Source: Maricaulis salignorans | Lineage (GTDB): Bacteria; Pseudomonadota; Alphaproteobacteria; Caulobacterales; Maricaulaceae | Assembly: GCF_900103475.1 (NCBI RefSeq) | Contig: NZ_FNHG01000019.1 | Location: forward strand, 1 to 64,000 | Length of the DNA stretch: 64,000 nt | Reading direction: 5' to 3' | Shown here: positions 50,301 to 57,333 of the stretch, piece after piece | How the letters are laid out: each line of letters opens with the position of its first letter | Numbering within the stretch: the first letter of the stretch is position 1 | Position numbers and translations under genes: made by a program | Notes under the pieces: model-generated | The model's database searches: none | What the model saw: the letters and a program-made list of their open reading frames with translations, nothing else | Told to the model about the DNA's origin: nothing

Positions 50301-50713
50301 TGGAGCTGATCCAGGACGATCAGTCACCGGCTGCGGCCCGCCTGCGCGCCGATGTGACCTGGGCCCAGCGTGACTGGCCCAATACCGGCCGCCGGCTGGA
50401 AGCCCTGCTGGGCAATCGCTATCTCGATGCCGCGCCGCTGACGCCATCGGAGCAATCCGATCTGGTGCGGGCCGCAATCGCCTATTCCCTGTCGGGCGAT
50501 CGCGCAGCGGCCGGGCGGCTCGGCCGCCGTTATGGCGAGGCGATGGCAATCACCGAGGGGGCCGCGGCCTTCGAGGTCCTGACCGATGATGACACGCCGC
50601 CGGGCAATGTCCGCTTCTCGGACCTGGCGGCCCGCATCGCGCGCATCGACACGCTTGATGCCTTCATGGAACCCTTCCGGGCGCGCTTCAATAATGGCGG
50701 TGGACCGGCCTAG
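47297..50713 (+). CDS. Large exported TPR protein linked to fliL-fliM-motE
   Basis: Protein of 1138 residues that I cannot name. It starts at TTG 47297 with GGAGG seven bases upstream, inside the motE-like gene. A Sec-type signal is visible (GFLSGLALTCCLSPAVLAQ). Residues about 30-130 and again about 175-270 are beta-rich domains reminiscent of AMIN-type modules (LEYSVLLIRLSEAMRADISG; RLELIWPHEVPFTLSQTGDT). A long Pro/Ala/Asp linker and a third beta domain follow. From about residue 590 to 1100 it is helical with degenerate TPR-like repeats (EDSSESRLALARFLLSRDMA; ARIEAESGNLDEAIRRFERL). Predicted periplasmic. Operon position after motE suggests a motor- or envelope-associated function. Confidence 0.75.
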   Translation: MPKAARHIGFLSGLALTCCLSPAVLAQSAADVRVEREGATARIILDYEDSIGDARPTATAGLEYSVLLIRLSEAMRADISGLADEIGDLAARARLDADGATLRIALTRPVETRVSASYDQVAIDLAPPGTPALAPLVSPREQAEREAAARAAELAASTPAGPPPLDPVPVRYRIGQTTEYTRLELIWPHEVPFTLSQTGDTAELRFSEPADISLGRLTGSPPDFLRAASQERIGNDWILRLDLDPGVQARAWADGARVNIDLPDPAAAGAEALLAQLAGLRAPDELAEPAVEPAPEPAAVPVVLSRDDPTPIAADVQPDGPAQIAPAADVIAPEAGLDPVPESGIIPVLLAETNGDLRAEFPWAAPVGAAIFRRGEAIWIVFDAAAALQFGEFPGGPDRHIRDYEVMQGADYTAVRLVTSGVTQAEARIDGGRWIIVFSDRIDAPPRPIQIRRDARLNRPGRILIGLDGAHAIRWVPDPVVGDQIAVVTATGPVQGLISRRDFVGGALLRSAHGGAVEVVAEDLQLALIGSGAAIGRPGGLDLTPAASLTGEGDANAAALASPAMMDFASWHGEGPFLPAWNARLRQSALEDSSESRLALARFLLSRDMALEALGMLDFAIDREPQLATDSHVRTLQAVAAYEMNRLDDATRFLADPSLLVDPAADLWRGMIAVGHERWPEGRRRLLAGQAVAGAYSPEWQARFAVAQARASLELGDLAAAQDFLYRVDEGEPDDRTRLDAAYIAARIEAESGNLDEAIRRFERLAESGVPPLEAHALYELYRLQVADGRMSREDAIDALENLRFRWRGDTIELDTVRLLGELYVQSGSFARGLQTMSTAQSRFPDTEAGRRMGGDMAAIFRRLFLEGEADRMDPVEAVAIFYQYQHLAPIGSDGDRMIRRLADRLIAFDLLGPASELLQHQVGCHRISTGADCTYRLREPTARARVATDLAVVYLMDHRYEDALNTIRGSRVAGLPEALVDERYLLEARALSELGRHEQALELIQDDQSPAAARLRADVTWAQRDWPNTGRRLEALLGNRYLDAAPLTPSEQSDLVRAAIAYSLSGDRAAAGRLGRRYGEAMAITEGAAAFEVLTDDDTPPGNVRFSDLAARIARIDTLDAFMEPFRARFNNGGGPA

Positions 50714-50938
50714 GGCGGGTTGAGCCTCAAGCGTTTGTCTGAACTCTTCCGATCGCGCCATCGTTTGGCACTTGAGCCGGCCGCATTGAGCTGAGTCGTG
50801 GCCATGCAGCGGGGTGGTCAAGCGGAGCCGGGATGGGCGCGCGGCTCGCTGCGGGTGTCTCTCAGCGGAAAGTTGCGGGCGCGAGGTCCGCGCCGGAAGC
50901 GCCTCTGTCGACAGACCGCCCCTGGTTTCAGGGGCTCG

Positions 50939-51688
50939 CTAACTGAGCGTGCCGAAACTCTGCACCAGCGCTCCGGTCACCAATCGCCAGCCATCCACCA
51001 GCACGAAGAAGATCAGCTTGAACGGGAGTGAGATCACCACCGGCGGCAGCATCATCATGCCCATCGACATCAGGATGGAGGCAACGACCAGGTCGATCAC
51101 CAGGAAGGGGATGAAGAGCAGGAAGCCAATCTCGAAGGCGCGTCGCAATTCGGAAATCATGAAGGCCGGCGCGACGACAAAGAAAGAGGCGTCGGCGGGG
51201 GTTTCGGGCACTTCGCCCTGGGACATGCCGATGAAGAGGCCGAGATCATCCTCACGGGTATGCATCAGCATGAAGGCCTTGAGCGGGTCGGTGCTGAGGT
51301 CAAACGCCTCGGTCAACTCGATCTCATTGTTGAGCAGGGGCTCGATGCCCTCATTATAGGACTGGGTGAAAACCGGGGCCATGATGAAGGCGGTCAGGAA
51401 CATCGCCAGGCTGACCAGCACCGCATTGGGCGGGCTTTGCTGGAGGCCGAGGCCCGTACGCAGGAGCGACAGCACGACGGTGATGCGTACGAAACTTGTC
51501 GTCATCACCACGATGGAGGGCGCCAGAGACAGCACCGTCATCAGGGCGATCAGCTGTAGCACGCGCTCGGTCAGCCCGCCTTCAGTACCGGTATCGATCG
51601 TGATCGACTGGGCCTGGGCCCCGCCGCCCAGCAGCAGGACCGCGCCGAGCGCAAACAGGCCGAGATAGAGCCAGAAACCCTTTTTCAT
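50939..51688 (-). CDS. fliP: Flagellar export gate protein FliP
   Basis: Core type III export-gate subunit of 249 residues with a cleavable signal (GLFALGAVLLLGGGAQAQ), as usual for FliP. Conserved segments: SLAPSIVVMTTSFVRITVVL, SLLRTGLGLQQSPPNAVLVS, and the C-terminal FLLFIPFLVIDLVVASILMS with GMMMLPPVVISLPFKLIFFV. Starts four bases inside fliO. It converges on the TPR gene across a 225-base gap in which I see only a small CCCCTG/CAGGGG hairpin. Confidence 0.97.
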   Translation of the reverse strand: MKKGFWLYLGLFALGAVLLLGGGAQAQSITIDTGTEGGLTERVLQLIALMTVLSLAPSIVVMTTSFVRITVVLSLLRTGLGLQQSPPNAVLVSLAMFLTAFIMAPVFTQSYNEGIEPLLNNEIELTEAFDLSTDPLKAFMLMHTREDDLGLFIGMSQGEVPETPADASFFVVAPAFMISELRRAFEIGFLLFIPFLVIDLVVASILMSMGMMMLPPVVISLPFKLIFFVLVDGWRLVTGALVQSFGTLS

Positions 51689-52008
51689 GTTTCGGTTTCC
51701 CTGTTCGCCAACGGGCTTTGCGCCGGCACATCATGGCTGGCCAGAATGGTTTCGCGCTCGGCACCGAGCAGAAGGATATGTTCGCGATTGTCGCAGCGCA
51801 CGATGACAATGCGGCGGCGTGGATCGACGCTCATGGTTTCGCTGATCGACAGGCGGCGCGTCGTTGCGGTGAGGGCCCGCAGACCGGTCACGCCCTGGAG
51901 GATCCAGCCGCGCTGCACCGCATAGGCGAAGAAGCCCATCGCGCCGAGCAGGCCGAGCAGGACCATCAGGGCGAGCAGGTAATGGCTCCAATTGACGAGG
52001 TCATTCAT
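51685..52008 (-). CDS. fliO: Flagellar export accessory protein FliO
   Basis: Small membrane protein of 107 residues: one N-terminal helix (HYLLALMVLLGLLGAMGFFA) and a cytoplasmic domain with the FliO pattern RRLSISETMSVDPRRRIVIV and EHILLLGAERETIL. It assists FliP assembly. Overlaps fliP by four bases and is divergent from flgB across a region holding an exact CtrA box. Confidence 0.88.
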   Translation of the reverse strand: MNDLVNWSHYLLALMVLLGLLGAMGFFAYAVQRGWILQGVTGLRALTATTRRLSISETMSVDPRRRIVIVRCDNREHILLLGAERETILASHDVPAQSPLANRETET

Positions 52009-52053
52009 GGCAGGGCCGCATTTTGCTTCATCTCGCCTTGTGGGCCGATGCGG

Positions 52054-52069
52054 TTAAGCCAGCGTTAAC
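52054..52069. promoter_or_regulatory. CtrA box between fliO and flgB
   Basis: TTAAGCCAGCGTTAAC, exact TTAA-N7-TTAAC, 44 bases before flgB and 46 before fliO. Oriented like the fliX box, it most likely drives flgB-flgC-fliE and may also serve fliO-fliP. Confidence 0.8.
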
Positions 52070-52112
52070 CGTGCGGGCGCAGCCTGAACCCTAATCAGAA
52101 GGCGATTCGCTC

Positions 52113-52520
52113 ATGCGACCCGAAGACGTGCCCGTACTGGGGCTTTTGACCCAATCGATGAATTTCCACAATCAGCGCCAGCGCGTGATTGCGGAGAATG
52201 TCGCCAATGCGAACACGCCCGGCTATGTCGCCCAGGATCTTGATGAAGGCGAATTCCAGCGCAGTCTGCGTGAACAGATGCAGGCACGCTCTGCGGCCCG
52301 TTCGACGCAGGGCACCTTGCCGGCACTGACATCGCCGACGCGCCAGTGGCAGACCCAGGATGCGCCGGACTCCGAGACCACCGTCAACGGCAATACGGTC
52401 GTGCTCGAGGAGCAGATGATGCGGGCCAATGAAAACCGCATGGAATACGAGAGCGCCTTGAGCCTCTACCAGAAAAGCCTTGGCATGATCCGTACCGCGA
52501 TCCGCCAGGCTGGCCGCTAG
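52113..52520 (+). CDS. flgB: Proximal rod protein FlgB
   Basis: Rod subunit of 135 residues. LTQSMNFHNQRQRVIAENVA with NANTPGYVAQDLDEGEFQ at the N terminus and LEEQMMRANENRMEYESALS at the C terminus are characteristic. AGAAGG lies ten bases before the ATG, with a GCGATTC between them. First gene of flgB-flgC-fliE. Confidence 0.96.
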   Translation: MRPEDVPVLGLLTQSMNFHNQRQRVIAENVANANTPGYVAQDLDEGEFQRSLREQMQARSAARSTQGTLPALTSPTRQWQTQDAPDSETTVNGNTVVLEEQMMRANENRMEYESALSLYQKSLGMIRTAIRQAGR

Positions 52521-52535
52521 TCGGGAGAGTAAGTT

Positions 52536-52949
52536 ATGGGAAATGCTTCAGATGCGATGCAGGTCTCGGCCTCCGGCATGCGGGCCCAGGCGGCCCGGAT
52601 GCGGATTATTTCCGAGAATATCGCCAATGCCGATTCGACGGCACGCGAAGCGGGCGGCGATCCTTACCAGCGCCAGATCCCGATCTTCGACACCGAGCTC
52701 GACCGGGCTTCCGGCGTCAATCGCGTCCGCATGACCGATGTCGCCCGGGACGAATCCGAGTTCACGCTGGAATATGATCCCGGCCATCCGGCCGCTGACG
52801 AGAGTGGCTATGTACGCACCTCCAATGTCAGCATGCTGGTGGAAATGATGGATATGCGCGAAGCCTTGCGCAGCTATGAAGCCAATCTCAACATGATTGA
52901 AAACAGCCGGCGCATGCAGGAGCGTGCGCTTGACCTCCTGCGCCGCTAG
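52536..52949 (+). CDS. flgC: Proximal rod protein FlgC
   Basis: Rod subunit of 137 residues: SDAMQVSASGMRAQAARMRI, SENIANADSTAREAGGDPYQ, and C-terminal TSNVSMLVEMMDMREALRSY followed by EANLNMIENSRRMQERALDL. GGGAG upstream; 15 bases after flgB. Confidence 0.97.
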   Translation: MGNASDAMQVSASGMRAQAARMRIISENIANADSTAREAGGDPYQRQIPIFDTELDRASGVNRVRMTDVARDESEFTLEYDPGHPAADESGYVRTSNVSMLVEMMDMREALRSYEANLNMIENSRRMQERALDLLRR

Positions 52950-52993
52950 CCGGTCGCATCACTGACTCAGAACGAGTTTGAAGGATAAATTCA

Positions 52994-53308
52994 ATGGCAG
53001 GTGATCTCACCGGGGTACAGGCCTATCAGGCCGCTATCCGTTCCGCCCAGAATGCTGTCGGCAATGGCGGCGAGAAAGTCGATGCCGGCGGATTTGGTTT
53101 CGGTGACATGGTCGCCGAGGCGATCAGCCAAACCTCCAATTCGCTGGGCCATGCCGAGCAGATGACCGCCGCGTCGGCCACTGGCGATGCCGAGCTGATC
53201 GATGTCGCGACCGCGGTGTCGGCCGCCGAGATCTCGCTGGAAACCATGGTCGCGGTTCGCGATGAAGTGGTTCGCGCCTATCAGGAAATCCTGCGCATGC
53301 CGATCTAG
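52994..53308 (+). CDS. fliE: MS-ring/rod junction protein FliE
   Basis: FliE, 104 residues. It shows FGDMVAEAISQTSNSLGHAE and the conserved C terminus DVATAVSAAEISLETMVAVR followed by DEVVRAYQEILRMPI, nearly invariant in the family. Last gene of the operon; a bidirectional terminator follows. Confidence 0.95.
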   Translation: MAGDLTGVQAYQAAIRSAQNAVGNGGEKVDAGGFGFGDMVAEAISQTSNSLGHAEQMTAASATGDAELIDVATAVSAAEISLETMVAVRDEVVRAYQEILRMPI

Positions 53309-53340
53309 CATCAGCCCCGAACGACCGCAGTAATCCGACA

Positions 53341-53380
53341 AAAAAAGGCCGCCCGATCATCCGATCCGGCGGCCTTTTTC
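53341..53380. terminator. Bidirectional terminator between fliE and DUF885 gene 1
   Basis: AAAAAAGGCCGCC / GGCGGCCTTTTTC inverted repeat with a 14-base loop: A-run on one side and T-run on the other, serving both converging genes. Confidence 0.9.
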
Positions 53381-53398
53381 TGGTCTGCTATGCCAGCC

Positions 53399-55279
53399 CT
53401 AGTGCGGCGTGGCAGCGATATAGTCCTGGACGCGCTCTTCCAGGATCGCCAATGGCATGGCGCCCTGGGTCAGGACGACATCGTGGAAGTCACGGATGTC
53501 ATAGGCCTCGCCCAGCTCGGCTTCAGCGATACCGCGCAGGCGCAGGATCTCGAGCATGCCGATCTTGTAGGCATTGGCCTGACCCGGATAGACGACATAA
53601 CGGTCAATCGCATTCTCGACATCGCCCTGTGGGTTAGGCGTGTTGGTGGCGAGATAGTCGACCGCCTCCTGGCGGCTCCACTGGTGGTGATGGATGCCGG
53701 TATCGACCACAAGCCGGCAGGCGCGCCACAATTCCATCGCCAGGCGGCCGAAGTCGGAATAGGGGTCGGAATAGAAGCCGAATTCGCGCGGCAGCAATTC
53801 GCTGTAGAGGCCCCAGCCTTCGGTATAGGCCGTGTAGCCGCCAAAGCGGCGGAAGGATGGAACCCCCTCCAGTTCCTGCATGATGGCCAGCTGCATGTGG
53901 TGACCCGGAATGCCCTCATGATAGGCGAGCGCTTCCATCTGATAGGTCGGCATGTCGGCCATATCGCGCAGGTTGGCGTAATAATAGGCCGGCCGTGATC
54001 CGTCTGGCGCCGGACGGTTGTAGAAGGCCTTGCCCGCCGAGGCCTCGCGGAAGGCTTCGACCCGGCGCACTTCCAGCTCGGCGCGCGGGAAGGTGTTGAA
54101 CATTTGCGGCAGTGCTTCGCGCATCGTGTCGATCAGCGCCGTGGCGTCGGCGAGATAGGCGGTGCGGCCGGCCTCGTCATTGGAATACTGGAATTGCGGA
54201 TCGGTGCGCATGTATTCGAAGAAGTCCTGCAGGGATCCCTCAAAGCCGACCTGCTCCATGATGCCACGCATTTCGTCATGGATACGGGCGACTTCCGACA
54301 GGCCAAGCTGGTGGATCTCCTCGGCGGAGATATCCATCGTCGTATAGCCATTGAGCAGGTAATTATAATACTCGCCGCCATCGGGATGCTTCCAGATGCC
54401 ATCATCGCTGCTGGCGGTCTCGGCCTGTTCCTCGAACAGGGCGATGATCCGGCCATAGGCTGGTGCCACGACGTCGCGCAGGGCCGCTGAGGCGTCGGCC
54501 AGCAGCTGATCCGCTTCGTCCTGTGGCAGGCCCAGGGCTGCGACCTTGCCGCGGAAGTCGGCCATGATCGGGCTGTCATCGCCATCGTCGAACGGGGCGC
54601 CAGTGATGATGTTCTGCGCCGTGCGGATCATCGGTGGATAGGTCCAGTCCGGCGTCGAGACGCCGAGCTCGAAGGAGCGGCGCGCATTGGCGATATTCTG
54701 GTCGAGATAGGGGCCCAGATTGCGCAGGCGGCCGATATAGGCCTCCGCGTCGCTGACATCGTCGATACGGTGATTATTGATCAGGAAGGTCGGCGAATTC
54801 ATGTGCGGACCGGAGCGCGGCGTGAAGGTATAGCCGTGATCGACCCAGCGCTGGCCGTCGGCGGCCCGCTGGGCATTATATTCAAACAGGCGCCAGGAAA
54901 GTTGCGCGCTTTCATCGAGGGAATCGAAGTCGAAATTTGCCAGCATGTAGGCAAGGTCGGCCTGGCCGAGTTCGAAGTCCTCGCGCTCATATTCCGGCGA
55001 GGCGTCATTCCACTGATCGTAATTGGTCTTCATGCCGAGGAAGGTCTGGGTCATCGGCGAGCGGGCGACATTGCGCTGGAACACCTCTTCAAACCAGGCA
55101 TTGAGGCGCACGGTCTCCGCGGACAGGACGGGCTGTTCGCTGCCGGTATCGGCCGGCGCGGACGCCGTATCTGCGGCTGGCGCGGTGCTGGCCGCAGGGG
55201 GTGTGCTGGCCGGGTCGGAGCAGGCGGCGAGCAGGGCTGCGCTTGCGGCGCTGACCAGGAAACGTTTCAGATTCGTCAT
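53399..55279 (-). CDS. DUF885 lipoprotein metallopeptidase, paralogue 1
   Basis: Exported lipoprotein of 626 residues (signal ending ALLAAC) of the DUF885 family. Putative zinc motif H454-EGIPGHH-M-Q, with a second acidic motif in YTEGWGLYSELL. Start at ATG 55279 with GGGAG upstream. The signal is followed by a low-complexity Ala/Pro/Thr linker. The family is related to thermolysin-fold peptidases, but substrates are mostly unknown. Only 11 bases separate it from the stop of paralogue 2, so the two form a transcript. Confidence 0.87.
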   Translation of the reverse strand: MTNLKRFLVSAASAALLAACSDPASTPPAASTAPAADTASAPADTGSEQPVLSAETVRLNAWFEEVFQRNVARSPMTQTFLGMKTNYDQWNDASPEYEREDFELGQADLAYMLANFDFDSLDESAQLSWRLFEYNAQRAADGQRWVDHGYTFTPRSGPHMNSPTFLINNHRIDDVSDAEAYIGRLRNLGPYLDQNIANARRSFELGVSTPDWTYPPMIRTAQNIITGAPFDDGDDSPIMADFRGKVAALGLPQDEADQLLADASAALRDVVAPAYGRIIALFEEQAETASSDDGIWKHPDGGEYYNYLLNGYTTMDISAEEIHQLGLSEVARIHDEMRGIMEQVGFEGSLQDFFEYMRTDPQFQYSNDEAGRTAYLADATALIDTMREALPQMFNTFPRAELEVRRVEAFREASAGKAFYNRPAPDGSRPAYYYANLRDMADMPTYQMEALAYHEGIPGHHMQLAIMQELEGVPSFRRFGGYTAYTEGWGLYSELLPREFGFYSDPYSDFGRLAMELWRACRLVVDTGIHHHQWSRQEAVDYLATNTPNPQGDVENAIDRYVVYPGQANAYKIGMLEILRLRGIAEAELGEAYDIRDFHDVVLTQGAMPLAILEERVQDYIAATPH

Positions 55280-55290
55280 TTCATTCTCCC

Positions 55291-57168
55291 TCAAGGCGCC
55301 GTTTCAGCGCGCTTGGACTCAACATAATCATTCACAAGCTCGGTCAGGACCGGCAGCGGCAAGGAGCCATTCGTCAGCACCACATCGTGGAATTCGCCGT
55401 AATCGAAGGCATCGCCCAACTGGGCTTGCGCGAAGTCACGCAGAGCCCGAATGCGTATCTGGCCGATCTTATAGGCGGTCGCCTGGCCGGGCCAGACGAT
55501 GTAGCGCTCGACCTCGCGCGTGATCTCTTCCTCGGTAAAGGAGGTATTGGTGCGCAGATAATCGATCGCATCCTGGCGCGACCAGCGCATCGAATGGATG
55601 CCGGTATCGACGACCAGCCGTCCGGCACGCCACAGCTCGTAGGCGAGACGGCCGAAATCCTGATAGGGGTCGGTGAACATCCCCATATCCTTGCCCAGGC
55701 TCTCGGCGTAGAGCGCCCAGCCCTCACCAAAGGCCGGCAGGTAGAGCAGGCGCTGGAACATGGGGGTGTCGTCGGCTTCCAGCGCTAGGGTGAGCTGGAA
55801 GTGATGGCCCGGAATACCCTCATGATAGGCGAGGGTCTCCATCTGATAGATCGGCAGATTCCGCATATTCAGCGTATTGGCGTAGAAGGCGCCGGGACGC
55901 GTGCCATCCATTGTGCCGGTATTGTAGAAGGCGCTCGGTGACCCGGCGGCCCGGTAGGGCTCGACCTCGCGGACTACCATTTCGCCGCGTGGCACGGTGT
56001 CGAAATAATCCGGAAGCACACCGCGCACGCGGTCGAAAATCGCATTGACCCGCGTCATGTATTCGGCCCGGCCCTCATCGGTGCTGGGCAGGTAGAATTG
56101 CGGGTCGGAGCGCATGAATTCGAAGAATTCAGCCAGCGTGCCCTCAAAGCCCACCTGCTCCATGATGGCGGCCATCTCGCCATGAATTCGGTCCATCTCG
56201 TCGAGCCCGGTCTGGTGAACTTCCTCGGGCGAGAGGTCGTGCATGGTGGTGAAATTGGCCAGCTGGGCCTGGTAATAGGCTTCGCCGCGCGGCAATTTCC
56301 AGGCCCCGTCGCGATCATCCGTCATCTCGCGATGACGCTCGAACATGGCGAGCAGATCGGTATAGGCCGGGCCGACCTGTTCGATCAGCGCTGTGGTGGC
56401 GCGGGCGATCAGATCAGCCTTGGCGTCGTCATCAATCTCGAGCGCCTCGACCTTGGCTGTGAAATCCGCCAGCAGGGGCGAGACCGTGCCGCTGTCATCG
56501 AAAGGGGCACCGGCGACGAGCTGGGCGGTGTTGTCGATCAGATAGGCAAAGGCGAAGCGTGGCGGCAGCACGCCGGCCGCGGCGCGTGTTTCGGCCTGTT
56601 CGATCAACTCGCCCAGGATCGGCCCCATGCCGTCGAGACGTCGGATATAGGCTTCCGCCTGTTCGGTATTGGCGACGCGATGCTGGCTGATGAGTGTGGT
56701 TGGCAGGCCGGTATGCGGGCCAAACATCTGGGTGAAGATATAGCGCTGGTCGCGGAATTCGTAGTTACGGATCCCGGTTTGCTGGAGGTATTCGAACACG
56801 CGGTAGGAGACCCGCGCCTTGGCGTCGAGGGCATCAATATCGAAATTATTGCGCAATTGGTCGAGGCGCTCGATCCGGCGCGCATTGGCCGCCGCAGCAT
56901 CGGCTTCATCGACTGCATCCCAGCGGCCATAGGCGTCGAGGTCGTCGATACGACCCAGCGCCGTCTGGCCTTCCGGCGAGCGCGCGAGATCCTGTTCAAA
57001 CAGCTCGGCAAACCAGGCATTGAGCCGGGCTGTTTCGGCCTGTTCGCTGGCCATCTCCTGCACGGTGGCGGTGTTTTCGGCAGGGCTGGCCGATTGCTGT
57101 TGCGGCGAACAGGCCGCCATCAAGGCCAGCAGCGACACCGCCATGGGTGTCTGGATCATACGACGCAT
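55291..57168 (-). CDS. DUF885 lipoprotein metallopeptidase, paralogue 2
   Basis: Lipoprotein of 625 residues with a signal ending LMAAC and the catalytic-type motif H449-EGIPGHH-F-Q plus EGWALYAESLG. Same architecture as paralogues 1 and 3: LNAWFAELFEQDLARSPEGQ near the start, LPTTLISQHRVANTEQAEAY, and a C-terminal DYGEFHDVVLTNGSLPLPVL. Predicted periplasmic or outer-membrane-anchored peptidase. Downstream paralogue 1 follows after 11 bases; upstream a hairpin separates it from paralogue 3. Confidence 0.88.
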   Translation of the reverse strand: MRRMIQTPMAVSLLALMAACSPQQQSASPAENTATVQEMASEQAETARLNAWFAELFEQDLARSPEGQTALGRIDDLDAYGRWDAVDEADAAAANARRIERLDQLRNNFDIDALDAKARVSYRVFEYLQQTGIRNYEFRDQRYIFTQMFGPHTGLPTTLISQHRVANTEQAEAYIRRLDGMGPILGELIEQAETRAAAGVLPPRFAFAYLIDNTAQLVAGAPFDDSGTVSPLLADFTAKVEALEIDDDAKADLIARATTALIEQVGPAYTDLLAMFERHREMTDDRDGAWKLPRGEAYYQAQLANFTTMHDLSPEEVHQTGLDEMDRIHGEMAAIMEQVGFEGTLAEFFEFMRSDPQFYLPSTDEGRAEYMTRVNAIFDRVRGVLPDYFDTVPRGEMVVREVEPYRAAGSPSAFYNTGTMDGTRPGAFYANTLNMRNLPIYQMETLAYHEGIPGHHFQLTLALEADDTPMFQRLLYLPAFGEGWALYAESLGKDMGMFTDPYQDFGRLAYELWRAGRLVVDTGIHSMRWSRQDAIDYLRTNTSFTEEEITREVERYIVWPGQATAYKIGQIRIRALRDFAQAQLGDAFDYGEFHDVVLTNGSLPLPVLTELVNDYVESKRAETAP

Positions 57169-57293
57169 CTTGTTTCCCCGATGTCTGCCGCCGGCAATCC
57201 TGCGTGGCTTGCGCCCGCGTCCGGCTCGATCAATATCCGGGCGGCACCGTCAGCGGATATGCCGGTCCGGTCAAGACCTGCATACGGCAGACG

Positions 57294-57324
57294 GCCGGAG
57301 GGGGCGACGGCCGCCTCCTCCGGC
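57294..57324 (-). terminator. Hairpin between DUF885 paralogues 3 and 2
   Basis: GCCGGAGGGGGCG / CGCCTCCTCCGGC, 13-base arms with one G-T pair and a 5-base loop, starting 10 bases after the stop of paralogue 3. No T-run. Confidence 0.5.
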
Positions 57325-57333
57325 GAGCCTGTG

